From an uncultured Halieaceae bacterium (GTDB lineage: Bacteria > Pseudomonadota > Gammaproteobacteria > Pseudomonadales > Halieaceae): a stretch of 12,867 bases of DNA. Each line of letters starts with the position of its first letter. Position 1 is the stretch's first letter. Below the pieces are notes generated by a model. That model made no database searches. It was not told the DNA's origin and was given only the letters and a program-made list of their open reading frames with translations. Of the stretch, positions 5,826 to 12,867 are shown in pieces. The stretch spans positions 1 to 12,867 of the forward strand of contig CALJFL010000105.1 of NCBI GenBank assembly GCA_938074135.1. The letters run 5' to 3'. Both the position numbers and the translations under genes were made by a program.

Positions 5826-7500
5826 CGGACCAGCTCACCTGGGCGACACAGGCGGGTATGTCATTGGCAGCGAAAAACCGTAACCAGCGTTTCTGGCTTT
5901 GCTGCAAGGCATCGCCCGGACCCTTGACCTCAATCATCTGATAATCGCCCGGTTGTTCACCAAAGGCTATCAGGTCGGGGAAACCCCGGCGGTTTTCCCC
6001 CGGGTCAAACAGGATTCGCTGCCATATCTGCAGCAGGTGCTCGGCAGGAATAATACGTCCGGCAGCCCGCACCAGGTCTTCATCAACTGCTCGCCAGTGC
6101 AACCAGCGACACTGGTAGCCCCGATAGCGATGGTAAGCAGCGACCAGCTCCGCCGCCAGATCTAACTCAGCCAATTGCTGCAGCCGAAGAGCAATACTGT
6201 TCTGTCGCCTCTGGCTGAAACCTTGCTCATACATATCCATCGGCACACTCTGGTAGGGATTATGAAAGGCGCCTGGAACGGCGGCGAAGATCTCCTCCCA
6301 GAAAGCGAGGCCAAACAAACTACACATCAGTTTGTTTTCCGCATAGTGAACCTGATGCCAATCCCTGGCCAGCGCTGCCGCAGTGTCTCGTTCTACGGAG
6401 CCGGTGACGGGGCTTATGATCAGCTGCTGTTGCCGGAACTCGTCGCGACACCGTCGGCTCGCTGCCAGGCCTGCTTTCCTGTGCAGGCGCGGTAGCATGC
6501 GCGCCGCTGCCTCTTGTTCATCCTCACACCAGGCATCTTTTTTAATGTGCTCACACAGTGCAATCGCCGCAGGCCAATCTTCCAGGGCCTCCAGCACCCG
6601 GGCGCTGCGCTCGCGCGCGGGATGCAGCTCGCTGCGACGGTAGAGCGCCAGCGCCAACTCCAACGCCCCCGCTCGCTCCAGATCCCGACCGATCCGGTTG
6701 CAAAGCCGCTGCCAGCGCCTCGCGCTGGACGGGTGTTGGAATGGCACCGACAGGAGCTCCTCAGCAAGCAACTGCAGCGACTCGAGATCGCGGCTCTCCT
6801 GCCACTGGTAGTGCGCATCCGCCAGCTCGCCGCAGGCAAGGTATTCCTCCACCGCCGCGCGACTGGCGAAAAAACGCTGCTCGCTATCTATCCGGTAGGG
6901 ATAATGGTTGGCCACCCCGAGGTCGCTGAGGAGAAAATCGGTCAGTCCCTGGCGGCGGTTGCCAAAAAACAGCAACTCCAGCAGCGCCAGCATCTCACCG
7001 CCCAGGGGAGCGAGAAACTCCTCCTGCATTGCCTCACGGGTCAGCTGCCAGAGCTCAGCGGGCAGCAGTTCCAGGGCCGCGATCTGCTCTACCAGCTCGG
7101 TTTTGCGACTGTTCCGCACATTGCCCGCCAGTCGCGCTGCAAAAAGACCGGCAAGCTCCTGGCGAGTGAATAACTGCTGCAGGTCTTCTACCGTTAATTC
7201 ATTGGCCCAACAGGCAAAGCCGGCGGCGACCAGCCCCCGCGCTACCGGTTCAATCGCCCCGATCTCTTCATAGGACAGTGCTGATAATCGAAACCAGGGG
7301 CCGACCCTGGATACCAGACGCAGGTAGAGGCACTGCTGGGCACGGTCCAGTGTGGCGAAACGCTCCAGAAAATCGAGCTCGGTAGCCAGCAGCACATCGC
7401 GATACTGCGACAGCACCACGGCACAGAGCCGCTCGAAATTGTGCAGATAGTAGCGCGGCTCCAGCTGAACCGGTGCTTGCTGCGACAATGGCTGAGCCAC
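5818..7500 (-). CDS. FAN1-like VRR-NUC structure-specific nuclease
   Basis: This 560-residue protein resembles bacterial FAN1, a 5'-flap endonuclease/exonuclease that can unhook interstrand crosslinks. The N-terminus (about residues 16-85, starting RYYLHNFERLC) is the FAN1-type nucleic-acid-binding region, followed by a helical, TPR-like middle rich in Leu/Ala and Arg. The VRR-NUC domain is C-terminal. RGFPDLIAF supplies D509 and IEVKGPGD supplies E524 and K526, the PD-ExK catalytic set. HYAENKL...LFGLAFWEEIF (about 385-405) supplies the upstream acidic residue, probably E388. It lacks the ubiquitin-binding zinc finger of eukaryotic FAN1, as expected in bacteria. The length matches bacterial homologs, so it appears intact. 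The start is a GTG, 6 nt after the permease stop, with AAGGTG about 9 nt upstream. It is translationally overlapped with the helicase gene, so the two products probably work together. Confidence 0.88.
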   Translation of the reverse strand: MAQPLSQQAPVQLEPRYYLHNFERLCAVVLSQYRDVLLATELDFLERFATLDRAQQCLYLRLVSRVGPWFRLSALSYEEIGAIEPVARGLVAAGFACWANELTVEDLQQLFTRQELAGLFAARLAGNVRNSRKTELVEQIAALELLPAELWQLTREAMQEEFLAPLGGEMLALLELLFFGNRRQGLTDFLLSDLGVANHYPYRIDSEQRFFASRAAVEEYLACGELADAHYQWQESRDLESLQLLAEELLSVPFQHPSSARRWQRLCNRIGRDLERAGALELALALYRRSELHPARERSARVLEALEDWPAAIALCEHIKKDAWCEDEQEAAARMLPRLHRKAGLAASRRCRDEFRQQQLIISPVTGSVERDTAAALARDWHQVHYAENKLMCSLFGLAFWEEIFAAVPGAFHNPYQSVPMDMYEQGFSQRRQNSIALRLQQLAELDLAAELVAAYHRYRGYQCRWLHWRAVDEDLVRAAGRIIPAEHLLQIWQRILFDPGENRRGFPDLIAFGEQPGDYQMIEVKGPGDALQQSQKRWLRFFAANDIPACVAQVSWSDD

Positions 7501-7506
7501 CCGGAA

Positions 7507-8391
7507 TTACACCTTCGCTGGCTGCGCTTGTTGCAGCAGCACTGCCGGGAGAATCAGTGCCAGGCCAACAAGTGTCGCCGGGTGAATGACTTCACCGAGC
7601 ACCGAGGCGATCAGCACCAGCGAAATCAGCGGGGATAAAAATATCAGGTTGCCTATGCGCGCCACACCGCTGGCCAGGCGCAGGGCGGTGGACCACAGTG
7701 CGAACGTCACCCCCATTTCAAACAAGCCTATCCACGCTGCCGCCATCGCTCCGCGCAGTGAAGGTAGAACGAGTGTTGAAAAGGTCGCGCAGATAATCAG
7801 CGCACAGGGCGCCGCCAGTAAAAAGTTGAGACAGAGACTGGCCACCGGGTCGCGAGGGTTGCGTGTACTGAGCAGCCAGTAAAGCGCCCAAAGTACGGTA
7901 CTGGCCAGGGCCAGGATAACCCCTTCCAGGCTGTCAAACTGCATGTCGAGCAGATTACCCCGGGTGGCGATAATCACGACACCGCCATAGCCCATGACTA
8001 TGGCCAGCACATCCCGGCCACTGAGCTTCTGGCCCAGCAGGGGCACGGCCAGTAAGGCGAGAGTGATCGCCCAGGTGTAGTTAATAGGTTGCGCCTGCTG
8101 CGCCGGCAACAGGTCGTAGGCGCGCAAGAGAACCAGGTAATACAGCAGCGGATTTAACAGCGCCAGCACCAGATAAAAGGATAAATGGTCACGCGCATAT
8201 TCCTTTAGCAGGGCCAGCTTACCCTGTTTGACGACCAGCAGAAGCAGGGCCAGTGCAGATACCAGCACCGCATAGGCAACCAGCTGGAATACGTCGAACT
8301 CACGCAAGGCAAGCTTGAAAGCCGTCGCCACGGTAGACCAGAGCAGGACCGCAGTCAGCCCCAGTAGCAGTGCCTTGCGGTCGCGGGTCAC
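7507..8391 (-). CDS. EamA/DMT-family permease
   Basis: This 294-residue, strongly hydrophobic protein has the length and two-fold pattern of drug/metabolite transporters with two EamA domains and about ten membrane helices. The first half starts LLLGLTAVLLWSTVATAFKLAL. The second repeat begins near LEGVILALASTVLWALYWLLS, and the protein ends with a helix (LVGLALILPAVLLQQ) and a short polar tail. Such proteins export metabolites or amino acids across the inner membrane; the substrate cannot be predicted. The start is a GTG whose last two bases form part of the upstream TGA (4-nt GTGA overlap), so it is likely translationally coupled to the sugar dehydrogenase gene. A link between the two, such as export of a metabolite, is possible but unproven. 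Confidence 0.85.
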   Translation of the reverse strand: MTRDRKALLLGLTAVLLWSTVATAFKLALREFDVFQLVAYAVLVSALALLLLVVKQGKLALLKEYARDHLSFYLVLALLNPLLYYLVLLRAYDLLPAQQAQPINYTWAITLALLAVPLLGQKLSGRDVLAIVMGYGGVVIIATRGNLLDMQFDSLEGVILALASTVLWALYWLLSTRNPRDPVASLCLNFLLAAPCALIICATFSTLVLPSLRGAMAAAWIGLFEMGVTFALWSTALRLASGVARIGNLIFLSPLISLVLIASVLGEVIHPATLVGLALILPAVLLQQAQPAKV

Positions 8392-9560
8392 TGCAACCTG
8401 ATCAGTCTGGAGCCACCCGCCAGCGCGTATACCAGGCCGTCAGGTCCGACCTGAACATCGCGTATGCGCAGCTTCAGATCAGCGAGCAGGCGGGTTTCGC
8501 GCCCGAGACCCTCACCATCGAGCTCCAGCCGGCTGATGCGGGTCAGCCTGAGTCCGGCAACCAGCAGCGAATCCTGCCAATCGGTGTAGTGGTCGCCAGT
8601 GTAGAACGCGATGTTGCCGGCCCCTATTGAGGGTTGCCAGTACACCAGTGGCTGTTGCAGGCCTGAACCGTGGGTACCCTGCCCAATTTTCCCGCCGCCG
8701 TATTCCTCCCCATAGGTAATCAGGGGCCAACCATAATTGTTACCGGCGCTCAGCACGTTCACCTCGTCGCCGCCCTGGGGACCGTGCTCAGCTATCCAAA
8801 TAGCACCATTGTGCGGATGCCGGGCGATACCTTGTGGATTGCGATGACCGTAGGTCCAGATTTCCGGCCGGGCACCTGGCTTGTCGACAAATGGATTGTC
8901 GGCTGGCGTAGTACCGTCCTCGTGCAGGCGGATAACTTTGCCATTGTGAGTTTCAAGGCTCTGCGCGAGGTCGCGATTGCCGCGATCACCAACGGTGATG
9001 TAGAGGTAACCGTCGGTGAGCAACAAGCGCGAACCGAAGTGACGGCGCTGCTCAAAATAAGGCCGTGCTGTAAACAGGTCGACCTGGTCAACCAGCTCAT
9101 ATCCAGCCAAACGCAGGCGACTGACGCGGGTGGTGTAAAGTCCATCGAGCTCGATCGCGTAGCTCAAATACAGCCAGCCATTGTCCGCGAAATCCGGATG
9201 CACCAGCACATCCATCAAACCACCCTGCCCGGCCTCTGCCGACACAGGCACATTTGTTATTTGTTGGCGCCGCCAGTCTTGCGGGCTGAAGATGCTAAGG
9301 GTGCCGGCCTTTTCGGTGAGCAGCAGGCGCCCGTCTGGCAGAAAATCCATACCCCATGGCTCGCGTAGATCGCTGACCAGGGTTTTGACTATTACGGGCG
9401 TAGCCTGGCCTGGCGCTGTGCTGTGGGCATCTGCCTCTTTAAGAGCAACGGCGCTTGTCGGACCTGTATCACCATTGCCCGCACAGGCGACCAGCGCCGC
9501 CAGACACAGCGAGACGCAAAGGCCGATAAGTCGGACAAGTAACCGTGTTGGATTACGCAA
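8388..9560 (-). CDS. PQQ-dependent aldose (sugar) dehydrogenase, lipoprotein
   Basis: This 390-residue protein resembles soluble glucose/sorbosone dehydrogenases and the E. coli YliI/Asd aldose dehydrogenase. These are six-bladed beta-propellers that bind PQQ and calcium and oxidise sugars in the periplasm. The N-terminus has a hydrophobic segment ending in a lipobox LVAC with C26, predicting a lipoprotein, then a low-complexity linker to about residue 55. Family motifs are LREPWGMDFLPDGRLLLTEKAG (split at about 65-86), HFGSRL (H174, the likely general-base His), YGHRNPQG (238-244) and AEHGPQGGDEVN (257-268), which line the PQQ/Ca2+ site. The start is a TTG at 9560; an in-frame stop lies four codons upstream, no ATG is available, and the ribosome site is weak. 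PQQ synthesis genes are not in the window. It is the first gene of the four-gene minus-strand run. Confidence 0.88.
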   Translation of the reverse strand: MRNPTRLLVRLIGLCVSLCLAALVACAGNGDTGPTSAVALKEADAHSTAPGQATPVIVKTLVSDLREPWGMDFLPDGRLLLTEKAGTLSIFSPQDWRRQQITNVPVSAEAGQGGLMDVLVHPDFADNGWLYLSYAIELDGLYTTRVSRLRLAGYELVDQVDLFTARPYFEQRRHFGSRLLLTDGYLYITVGDRGNRDLAQSLETHNGKVIRLHEDGTTPADNPFVDKPGARPEIWTYGHRNPQGIARHPHNGAIWIAEHGPQGGDEVNVLSAGNNYGWPLITYGEEYGGGKIGQGTHGSGLQQPLVYWQPSIGAGNIAFYTGDHYTDWQDSLLVAGLRLTRISRLELDGEGLGRETRLLADLKLRIRDVQVGPDGLVYALAGGSRLIRLQ

Positions 9561-9695
9561 GACAATAGCTCATTTTTCCGGGGCGTTGTTATCTTACGTG
9601 AACACCCGAAAACTGCCATAGTCGGGTACCTGACTTGTGCCGCCGGTCTGTTTTAAGGCATTCTGCCAGCACTGATCTTCGGGGCCCGCCGACCA
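9561..9695. other. divergent intergenic region between the sugar dehydrogenase and nhaC genes
   Basis: These 135 bases separate two divergently transcribed genes and must hold promoters for both, unless transcription enters from elsewhere. I find no convincing -35/-10 pair in either direction. On the minus strand TAAGAT (about 9590-9595) is a fair -10 but has only a poor -35 at the right distance. No copy of the TGATCC-N16-CGTA pattern is present. Both flanking genes appear to start with TTG behind weak ribosome sites, which suggests low expression. Confidence 0.4.
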
Positions 9696-11171
9696 TTGGA
9701 TAACAAACGACACGAAAATTCCCGGCTCACCCCGGCTCTTGCCCTGACACCGATTCTATTCCTGATAGGCCTGCTGGCCTGTTCTGTCTACCTCTTTGGC
9801 GCCGACTCATCCTACGGTGCCAACCAGATCGCCCTGGTGATGGCAACCTGCGTTGCGGCGCTGGTTGGCCAGCGGACCGGTCTGAGCTGGAAGATAGCCC
9901 AGGAGGGTATCATCACCGGTATTAGTGTCGGCCTGGGGCCCAGCCTGATCCTGCTGTCGGTGGGCATGCTAATTGGCACCTGGATTCTTAGCGGCACCGT
10001 GCCAGCGATGATTTACTTTGGTGTGGAGGTGCTAAACCCCGGCATTTTCTATGCCGCCAGTGCCCTGATCTGCGCCATTGTAGCGATCAGCATCGGCAGC
10101 TCCTGGACGGTCGCCGGCACCCTCGGGATTGGGTTGATGGGTATTGCTGGCAGTTTCGAATTGTCTCCCGCCATAACTGCTGGCGCTATCATCTCGGGTG
10201 CCTACTTCGGCGACAAACTATCGCCCATGTCAGACACCACCAACCTGGCCTCCGCCGCTGCCGGTGTCGACCTGTTTGATCACATCAGGCATATGCTCTG
10301 GACCACTTTACCGAGCTTTATTATCGCCCTCATCATCTTCTCGTTGCTGGGTAGCGGCGAAGGCGCCACGCCGGAAGAAATCAAGACCCTGCAAGCCAGC
10401 CTGCAACAGGAATTTGCCATAGGCGCTCACCTGCTGCTGCCGTTGCTGTTGATGCTGGTACTCGTCTACAAGCGTTTCCCAGCCTATCCAGCGATCGTGG
10501 TCAGCGCACTCACCGGTGCCCTGTTCGCCTTGATATTCCAACCTGACGTGGTCGCTGCATTAGCTGGGGACGATTCCGGGCTGCCCAGATCCCTGCTGCT
10601 ATTCAAGGGGGTCTGGATCGCCCTGTTTGACGGCTATGTGTCAAATAGCGGTAACGCATTTCTCGATGCACTGCTCAGCAAGGGAGGGATGAGCAGCATG
10701 TTGAATACTGTGTGGCTGATTATTTGCGCGCTGGGCTTTGGCGGCGTACTGGAGCGCACCGGTATCCTCAATTATTTGCTGACCCAGGCCATGCGCGGCG
10801 TCAAAAGCACCGGCTCGTTAATTACGACAACAGTGCTAACCTGCATCAGCACCAATATCCTGGCCGCCGACCAGTTTATCTCAGTAGCGCTGCCCGGCCG
10901 GATGTTCAAGGACGAATACCAGCGCCGCGGGCTGTCGCCGTTGAACCTGTCGCGTACACTGGAGGATTCAGCCACCCTGACCTCTGCGCTCATACCCTGG
11001 AATACCTGCGGTGCCTACATGTCAGCCACCCTGGGCGTGGCCACCTTCAGCTACGCGCCCTATGCATTTTTTAACCTCCTGTGCCCACTTATCGCCATCG
11101 CGTACGGCTTCCTCAGCATCGCAATCAAACCCGCCGAGCCAGTGGAGCCGCTGCCGGCAGGTAGCAACTAA
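9696..11171 (+). CDS. nhaC: NhaC-family Na+/H+ antiporter
   Basis: This 491-residue polytopic membrane protein has the hallmarks of the NhaC family: a GTWILSGTVPAMIYFG segment (94-109), GDKLSPMSDTTNLA (172-185) with its conserved acidic and polar residues, and a related C-terminal stretch around DQFISVALPGRMF and LIPWNTCGAYM. NhaC proteins exchange cytoplasmic Na+ (or in some members malate/lactate counter-ions) for protons at the inner membrane, serving pH and sodium homeostasis. The start used is a TTG at 9696, giving a short polar N-terminus before the first helix. An in-frame stop at 9654 limits extension, no ATG is near, and the Shine-Dalgarno match is weak. The thioesterase gene follows 9 nt later and may be co-transcribed, without an obvious functional link. 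The exact ion specificity is not visible. Confidence 0.88.
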   Translation: MDNKRHENSRLTPALALTPILFLIGLLACSVYLFGADSSYGANQIALVMATCVAALVGQRTGLSWKIAQEGIITGISVGLGPSLILLSVGMLIGTWILSGTVPAMIYFGVEVLNPGIFYAASALICAIVAISIGSSWTVAGTLGIGLMGIAGSFELSPAITAGAIISGAYFGDKLSPMSDTTNLASAAAGVDLFDHIRHMLWTTLPSFIIALIIFSLLGSGEGATPEEIKTLQASLQQEFAIGAHLLLPLLLMLVLVYKRFPAYPAIVVSALTGALFALIFQPDVVAALAGDDSGLPRSLLLFKGVWIALFDGYVSNSGNAFLDALLSKGGMSSMLNTVWLIICALGFGGVLERTGILNYLLTQAMRGVKSTGSLITTTVLTCISTNILAADQFISVALPGRMFKDEYQRRGLSPLNLSRTLEDSATLTSALIPWNTCGAYMSATLGVATFSYAPYAFFNLLCPLIAIAYGFLSIAIKPAEPVEPLPAGSN

Positions 11172-11180
11172 ACCCTGACT

Positions 11181-11636
11181 ATGGACGCTGAACCTGTCTG
11201 GGATCACCCCCACCCGTTTACGCTAACTACACGGGTCACCGCTGCTGATATCGATGGCCTGCAGCACACCAACAACACGGTTTACGTAAAGTGGTGTGAG
11301 CGTGTGGCCTGGCAGCACTCCGAATCCCTCGGGCTGGACATCGCCAGCTACCAGCGGCTGGACCGCGCCATGGCAATCACCCGCAGCGAATACGACTACC
11401 TGGCAGCCTCACGAGAGGGCGACCAAGTGCTGGTCGCCACCTGGATCGTCAATTGGGACCGCAAGTTGACGATGGAGCGACGCTTCCAGGTTGTCCGTCC
11501 GGCGGACGCGACGACCCTGTTGCGCGCAGTGATGCGGTTTGTCTGTATCGAACTCAGTTCCGGTAAACCGCGGCGGATGCCACAGGAATTTATCGAGGGT
11601 TACGGTCCGGCCATCCTCAGCTCCGGTCCCAGCTAA
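11181..11636 (+). CDS. hotdog-fold acyl-CoA thioesterase (4HBT/YbgC-like)
   Basis: This 151-residue protein has the pattern of 4-hydroxybenzoyl-CoA-type thioesterases: a Thr/Val-rich first strand, then ADIDGLQHTNNTVYVKWCE (22-40). This corresponds to the family D-x-D...H-x-N-N-x-x-Y-x-x-W-x-E motif, with D25 the likely catalytic acid. These enzymes hydrolyse acyl-CoA or acyl-ACP thioesters as cytosolic oligomers; the substrate cannot be inferred. The usual GH preceding VNN is QH here. It lies 9 nt after nhaC and has no clear ribosome site, so translation may depend on the upstream gene. Its last 20 nt overlap the end of epmA on the other strand, so the two transcripts are complementary there. 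Confidence 0.85.
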   Translation: MDAEPVWDHPHPFTLTTRVTAADIDGLQHTNNTVYVKWCERVAWQHSESLGLDIASYQRLDRAMAITRSEYDYLAASREGDQVLVATWIVNWDRKLTMERRFQVVRPADATTLLRAVMRFVCIELSSGKPRRMPQEFIEGYGPAILSSGPS

Positions 11637-12573
11637 ACGCCTGTACCCGGCGAATGTCGTCACAGCCCGTTGCCAACATCAGCAGTCGGTCAATACCCAG
11701 CGCTACACCACTGCAGTCAGGCAGACCCGAGGCCAGCGCCGCCAGCAGGTTTTCGTCCAATGGCCGCTCGGGGCGACCGGTTTCCCGACGCAGCCGATTA
11801 TCCCGCTCAAAGCGCTGGCGCTGCTCGCGCGCGTCAGTGAGCTCGCAATAGCCGTTGGCCAGCTCGATACCATCGACATACAGTTCAAAACGCTGGCCAA
11901 CGGCAACTCCATCGACCTCCACGATACGGGCAAGCGCGGCCTGCGCGGCCGGATAGTCATAGACGAATACCAAACCCAGGCCGGCCAGAGCAGGCTCTAT
12001 AACGTGGGTCAGCAACAGGTCGAGCCAGAACTCGCGCGGCCCATGCAGGCTACCGGGATCAGTTGCCTGCCGCGCCGCCGCCTCCAGCTGCGCAGCCGTG
12101 GCCAGAAAAGGGTCTAGGCCCACAAACTTCGTGAACACTTCGCGATAGCTGTATTTTTTGCTGTCTTGCCGATCCAGCAGGCCCTCAACCAGCTGCCCCA
12201 CCTCGTCCATCAGGGCGTGATGATCCAGCCCGGGGCGATACCATTCCAGTAGTGTGAATTCCGGATTGTGCCGACGCCCGGATTCGTCATCCCTGAAGGC
12301 GCGGGCAATCTGGAAGATCGGGCCACTGCCTGCGGCCAGTAGCCGCTTCATGGCATATTCGGGTGAGGTTTGCAGGTACCGTGGCGCCGCCAGTGAATTA
12401 CCGCGTTCCACCACTAATGGTTCGATTGAAGGGTCAGTAATGCCGGTGGTGCACAGCAGTGGAGTTTCCACTTCCAGCACACCCCTGGCTTCAAAAAACG
12501 CTCTTATGCTGGCAAGTACCGCCGCGCGCTGGCGCAGCGCATCAAGATCGGCACCCGGCTGCCAGCGGTCCAC
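11617..12573 (-). CDS. epmA: EF-P--(R)-beta-lysine ligase EpmA (PoxA/GenX)
   Basis: This 318-residue protein is a truncated class II lysyl-tRNA synthetase homolog lacking the anticodon-binding domain, close in length to E. coli EpmA (325). Class II motif 2 is ARAFRDDESGRRHNPEF (90-106), followed by TLLEWY. Motif 3 is GVALGIDRLLML (289-300) with its conserved Arg at 296. The TSPEYAMKRLL segment (69-79) and the C-terminal AFSWDRS also match the family. EpmA activates (R)-beta-lysine with ATP and attaches it to a conserved Lys of EF-P, which helps ribosomes pass polyproline stretches. The start is a GTG at 12573, with GAGG just upstream, 6 nt after the efp stop. It is co-transcribed with its substrate gene. 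EpmB, the lysine 2,3-aminomutase that makes beta-lysine, is not in the window. Confidence 0.95.
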   Translation of the reverse strand: MDRWQPGADLDALRQRAAVLASIRAFFEARGVLEVETPLLCTTGITDPSIEPLVVERGNSLAAPRYLQTSPEYAMKRLLAAGSGPIFQIARAFRDDESGRRHNPEFTLLEWYRPGLDHHALMDEVGQLVEGLLDRQDSKKYSYREVFTKFVGLDPFLATAAQLEAAARQATDPGSLHGPREFWLDLLLTHVIEPALAGLGLVFVYDYPAAQAALARIVEVDGVAVGQRFELYVDGIELANGYCELTDAREQRQRFERDNRLRRETGRPERPLDENLLAALASGLPDCSGVALGIDRLLMLATGCDDIRRVQAFSWDRS

Positions 12574-12579
12574 TGAGCC

Positions 12580-12867
12580 TCAGGACTTGCCGGCGCGGCC
12601 GACATACTCCCCACTGCGGGTATCGACACGAATGATCTCGCCTTGGCTGAGAAATAGCGGGACCTTGACCACAGCGCCAGTACTGAGAGTGGCCGGCTTG
12701 CTGCCACCCTGGGCAGTATCACCCTTCAGTCCGGGATCGGTTTCGGTAATTTCGAGTTCGACAAAATTAGCCGCTTCGACCGACAGCGGCGAGCCGTTAT
12801 ACAGTGTGACTTCGCAGCGATCCTGCTCTTTCAGCCAGAGGTGAGTATCCCCCACTGCCTTGGCATC
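12580..12867 (-). CDS. efp: elongation factor P, C-terminal part (truncated by the window edge)
   Basis: Ninety-five residues of EF-P are present, corresponding to E. coli EF-P from about residue 96 (DAKAIGD; here DAKAVGD) to the C-terminus. The family signature DPGLKGDTA and the [13 protein letters not shown] and [11 protein letters not shown] segments are clear, covering the end of domain II and domain III. The reading frame is open to the right edge, so the gene continues beyond it; the N-terminal domain with the modified Lys (Lys34 in E. coli) is outside the window. EF-P relieves ribosome stalling at consecutive prolines. The gene precedes epmA by 6 nt. The C-terminal tail GRAGKS is about two residues longer than in E. 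coli. Confidence 0.96.
   Translation of the reverse strand, partial: DAKAVGDTHLWLKEQDRCEVTLYNGSPLSVEAANFVELEITETDPGLKGDTAQGGSKPATLSTGAVVKVPLFLSQGEIIRVDTRSGEYVGRAGKS

Noticed and set aside
6514..7173. 219-residue reading frame antisense to the FAN1-like gene
   Set aside because: It is a shadow of a GC-rich coding region. The minus-strand frame has clear FAN1 and VRR-NUC motifs across the whole span.
11539..12117. 192-residue plus-strand reading frame over epmA
   Set aside because: It lies opposite well-conserved EpmA sequence and shows no recognisable domain.

Overview
The window looks like ordinary chromosome of a moderately GC-rich gammaproteobacterium. The best taxonomic clue is efp followed directly by epmA: beta-lysylation of EF-P by EpmA is mainly a gammaproteobacterial trait. 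A marine lineage such as the Cellvibrionales/Halieaceae would fit a NhaC antiporter and a PQQ sugar dehydrogenase, but that is only a guess. I see no mobile elements, RNA genes or CRISPR array. Six of the ten complete genes appear to start with GTG or TTG.

Region 1 (1-3525, plus strand) is a stress-lipid operon: an FAD amine-oxidoreductase-like protein, a DUF1365 protein and a Cfa-family lipid methyltransferase, joined by a 4-nt overlap and a 1-nt gap. The same trio occurs in Mycobacterium tuberculosis (Rv0449c-Rv0448c-ufaA1), and related genes make methylated and furan fatty acids in Rhodobacter. Upstream, positions 107-176 hold two back-to-back copies of TGATCC-N16-CGTA, the promoter pattern of ECF sigma factors of the RpoE-ChrR (singlet oxygen) type. 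One copy faces the trio and the other faces a gene lying off the left edge. The methyltransferase has Ser and Gln where E. coli Cfa has its active-site Cys and His, so it may not make cyclopropanes.

Region 2 (3546-9560, minus strand) is a tight four-gene run, in transcription order: a PQQ-type aldose dehydrogenase lipoprotein, an EamA/DMT permease, a FAN1-like VRR-NUC nuclease, and a Rad3/DinG-type helicase with an N-terminal PD-(D/E)XK (Cas4/RecB-like) nuclease. The junctions are a 4-nt overlap, a 6-nt gap and an 8-nt overlap. The last two genes look like a crosslink or branched-DNA repair pair. Why they follow a sugar dehydrogenase and a permease is unclear.

Region 3 (9696-11636, plus strand) holds a NhaC-family Na+/H+ antiporter and a small hotdog-fold thioesterase. 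The thioesterase converges on region 4 with a 20-nt overlap of coding ends.

Region 4 (11617 to the right edge, minus strand) holds the C-terminal half of efp and then epmA, 6 nt apart: a translation factor followed by the enzyme that modifies it.
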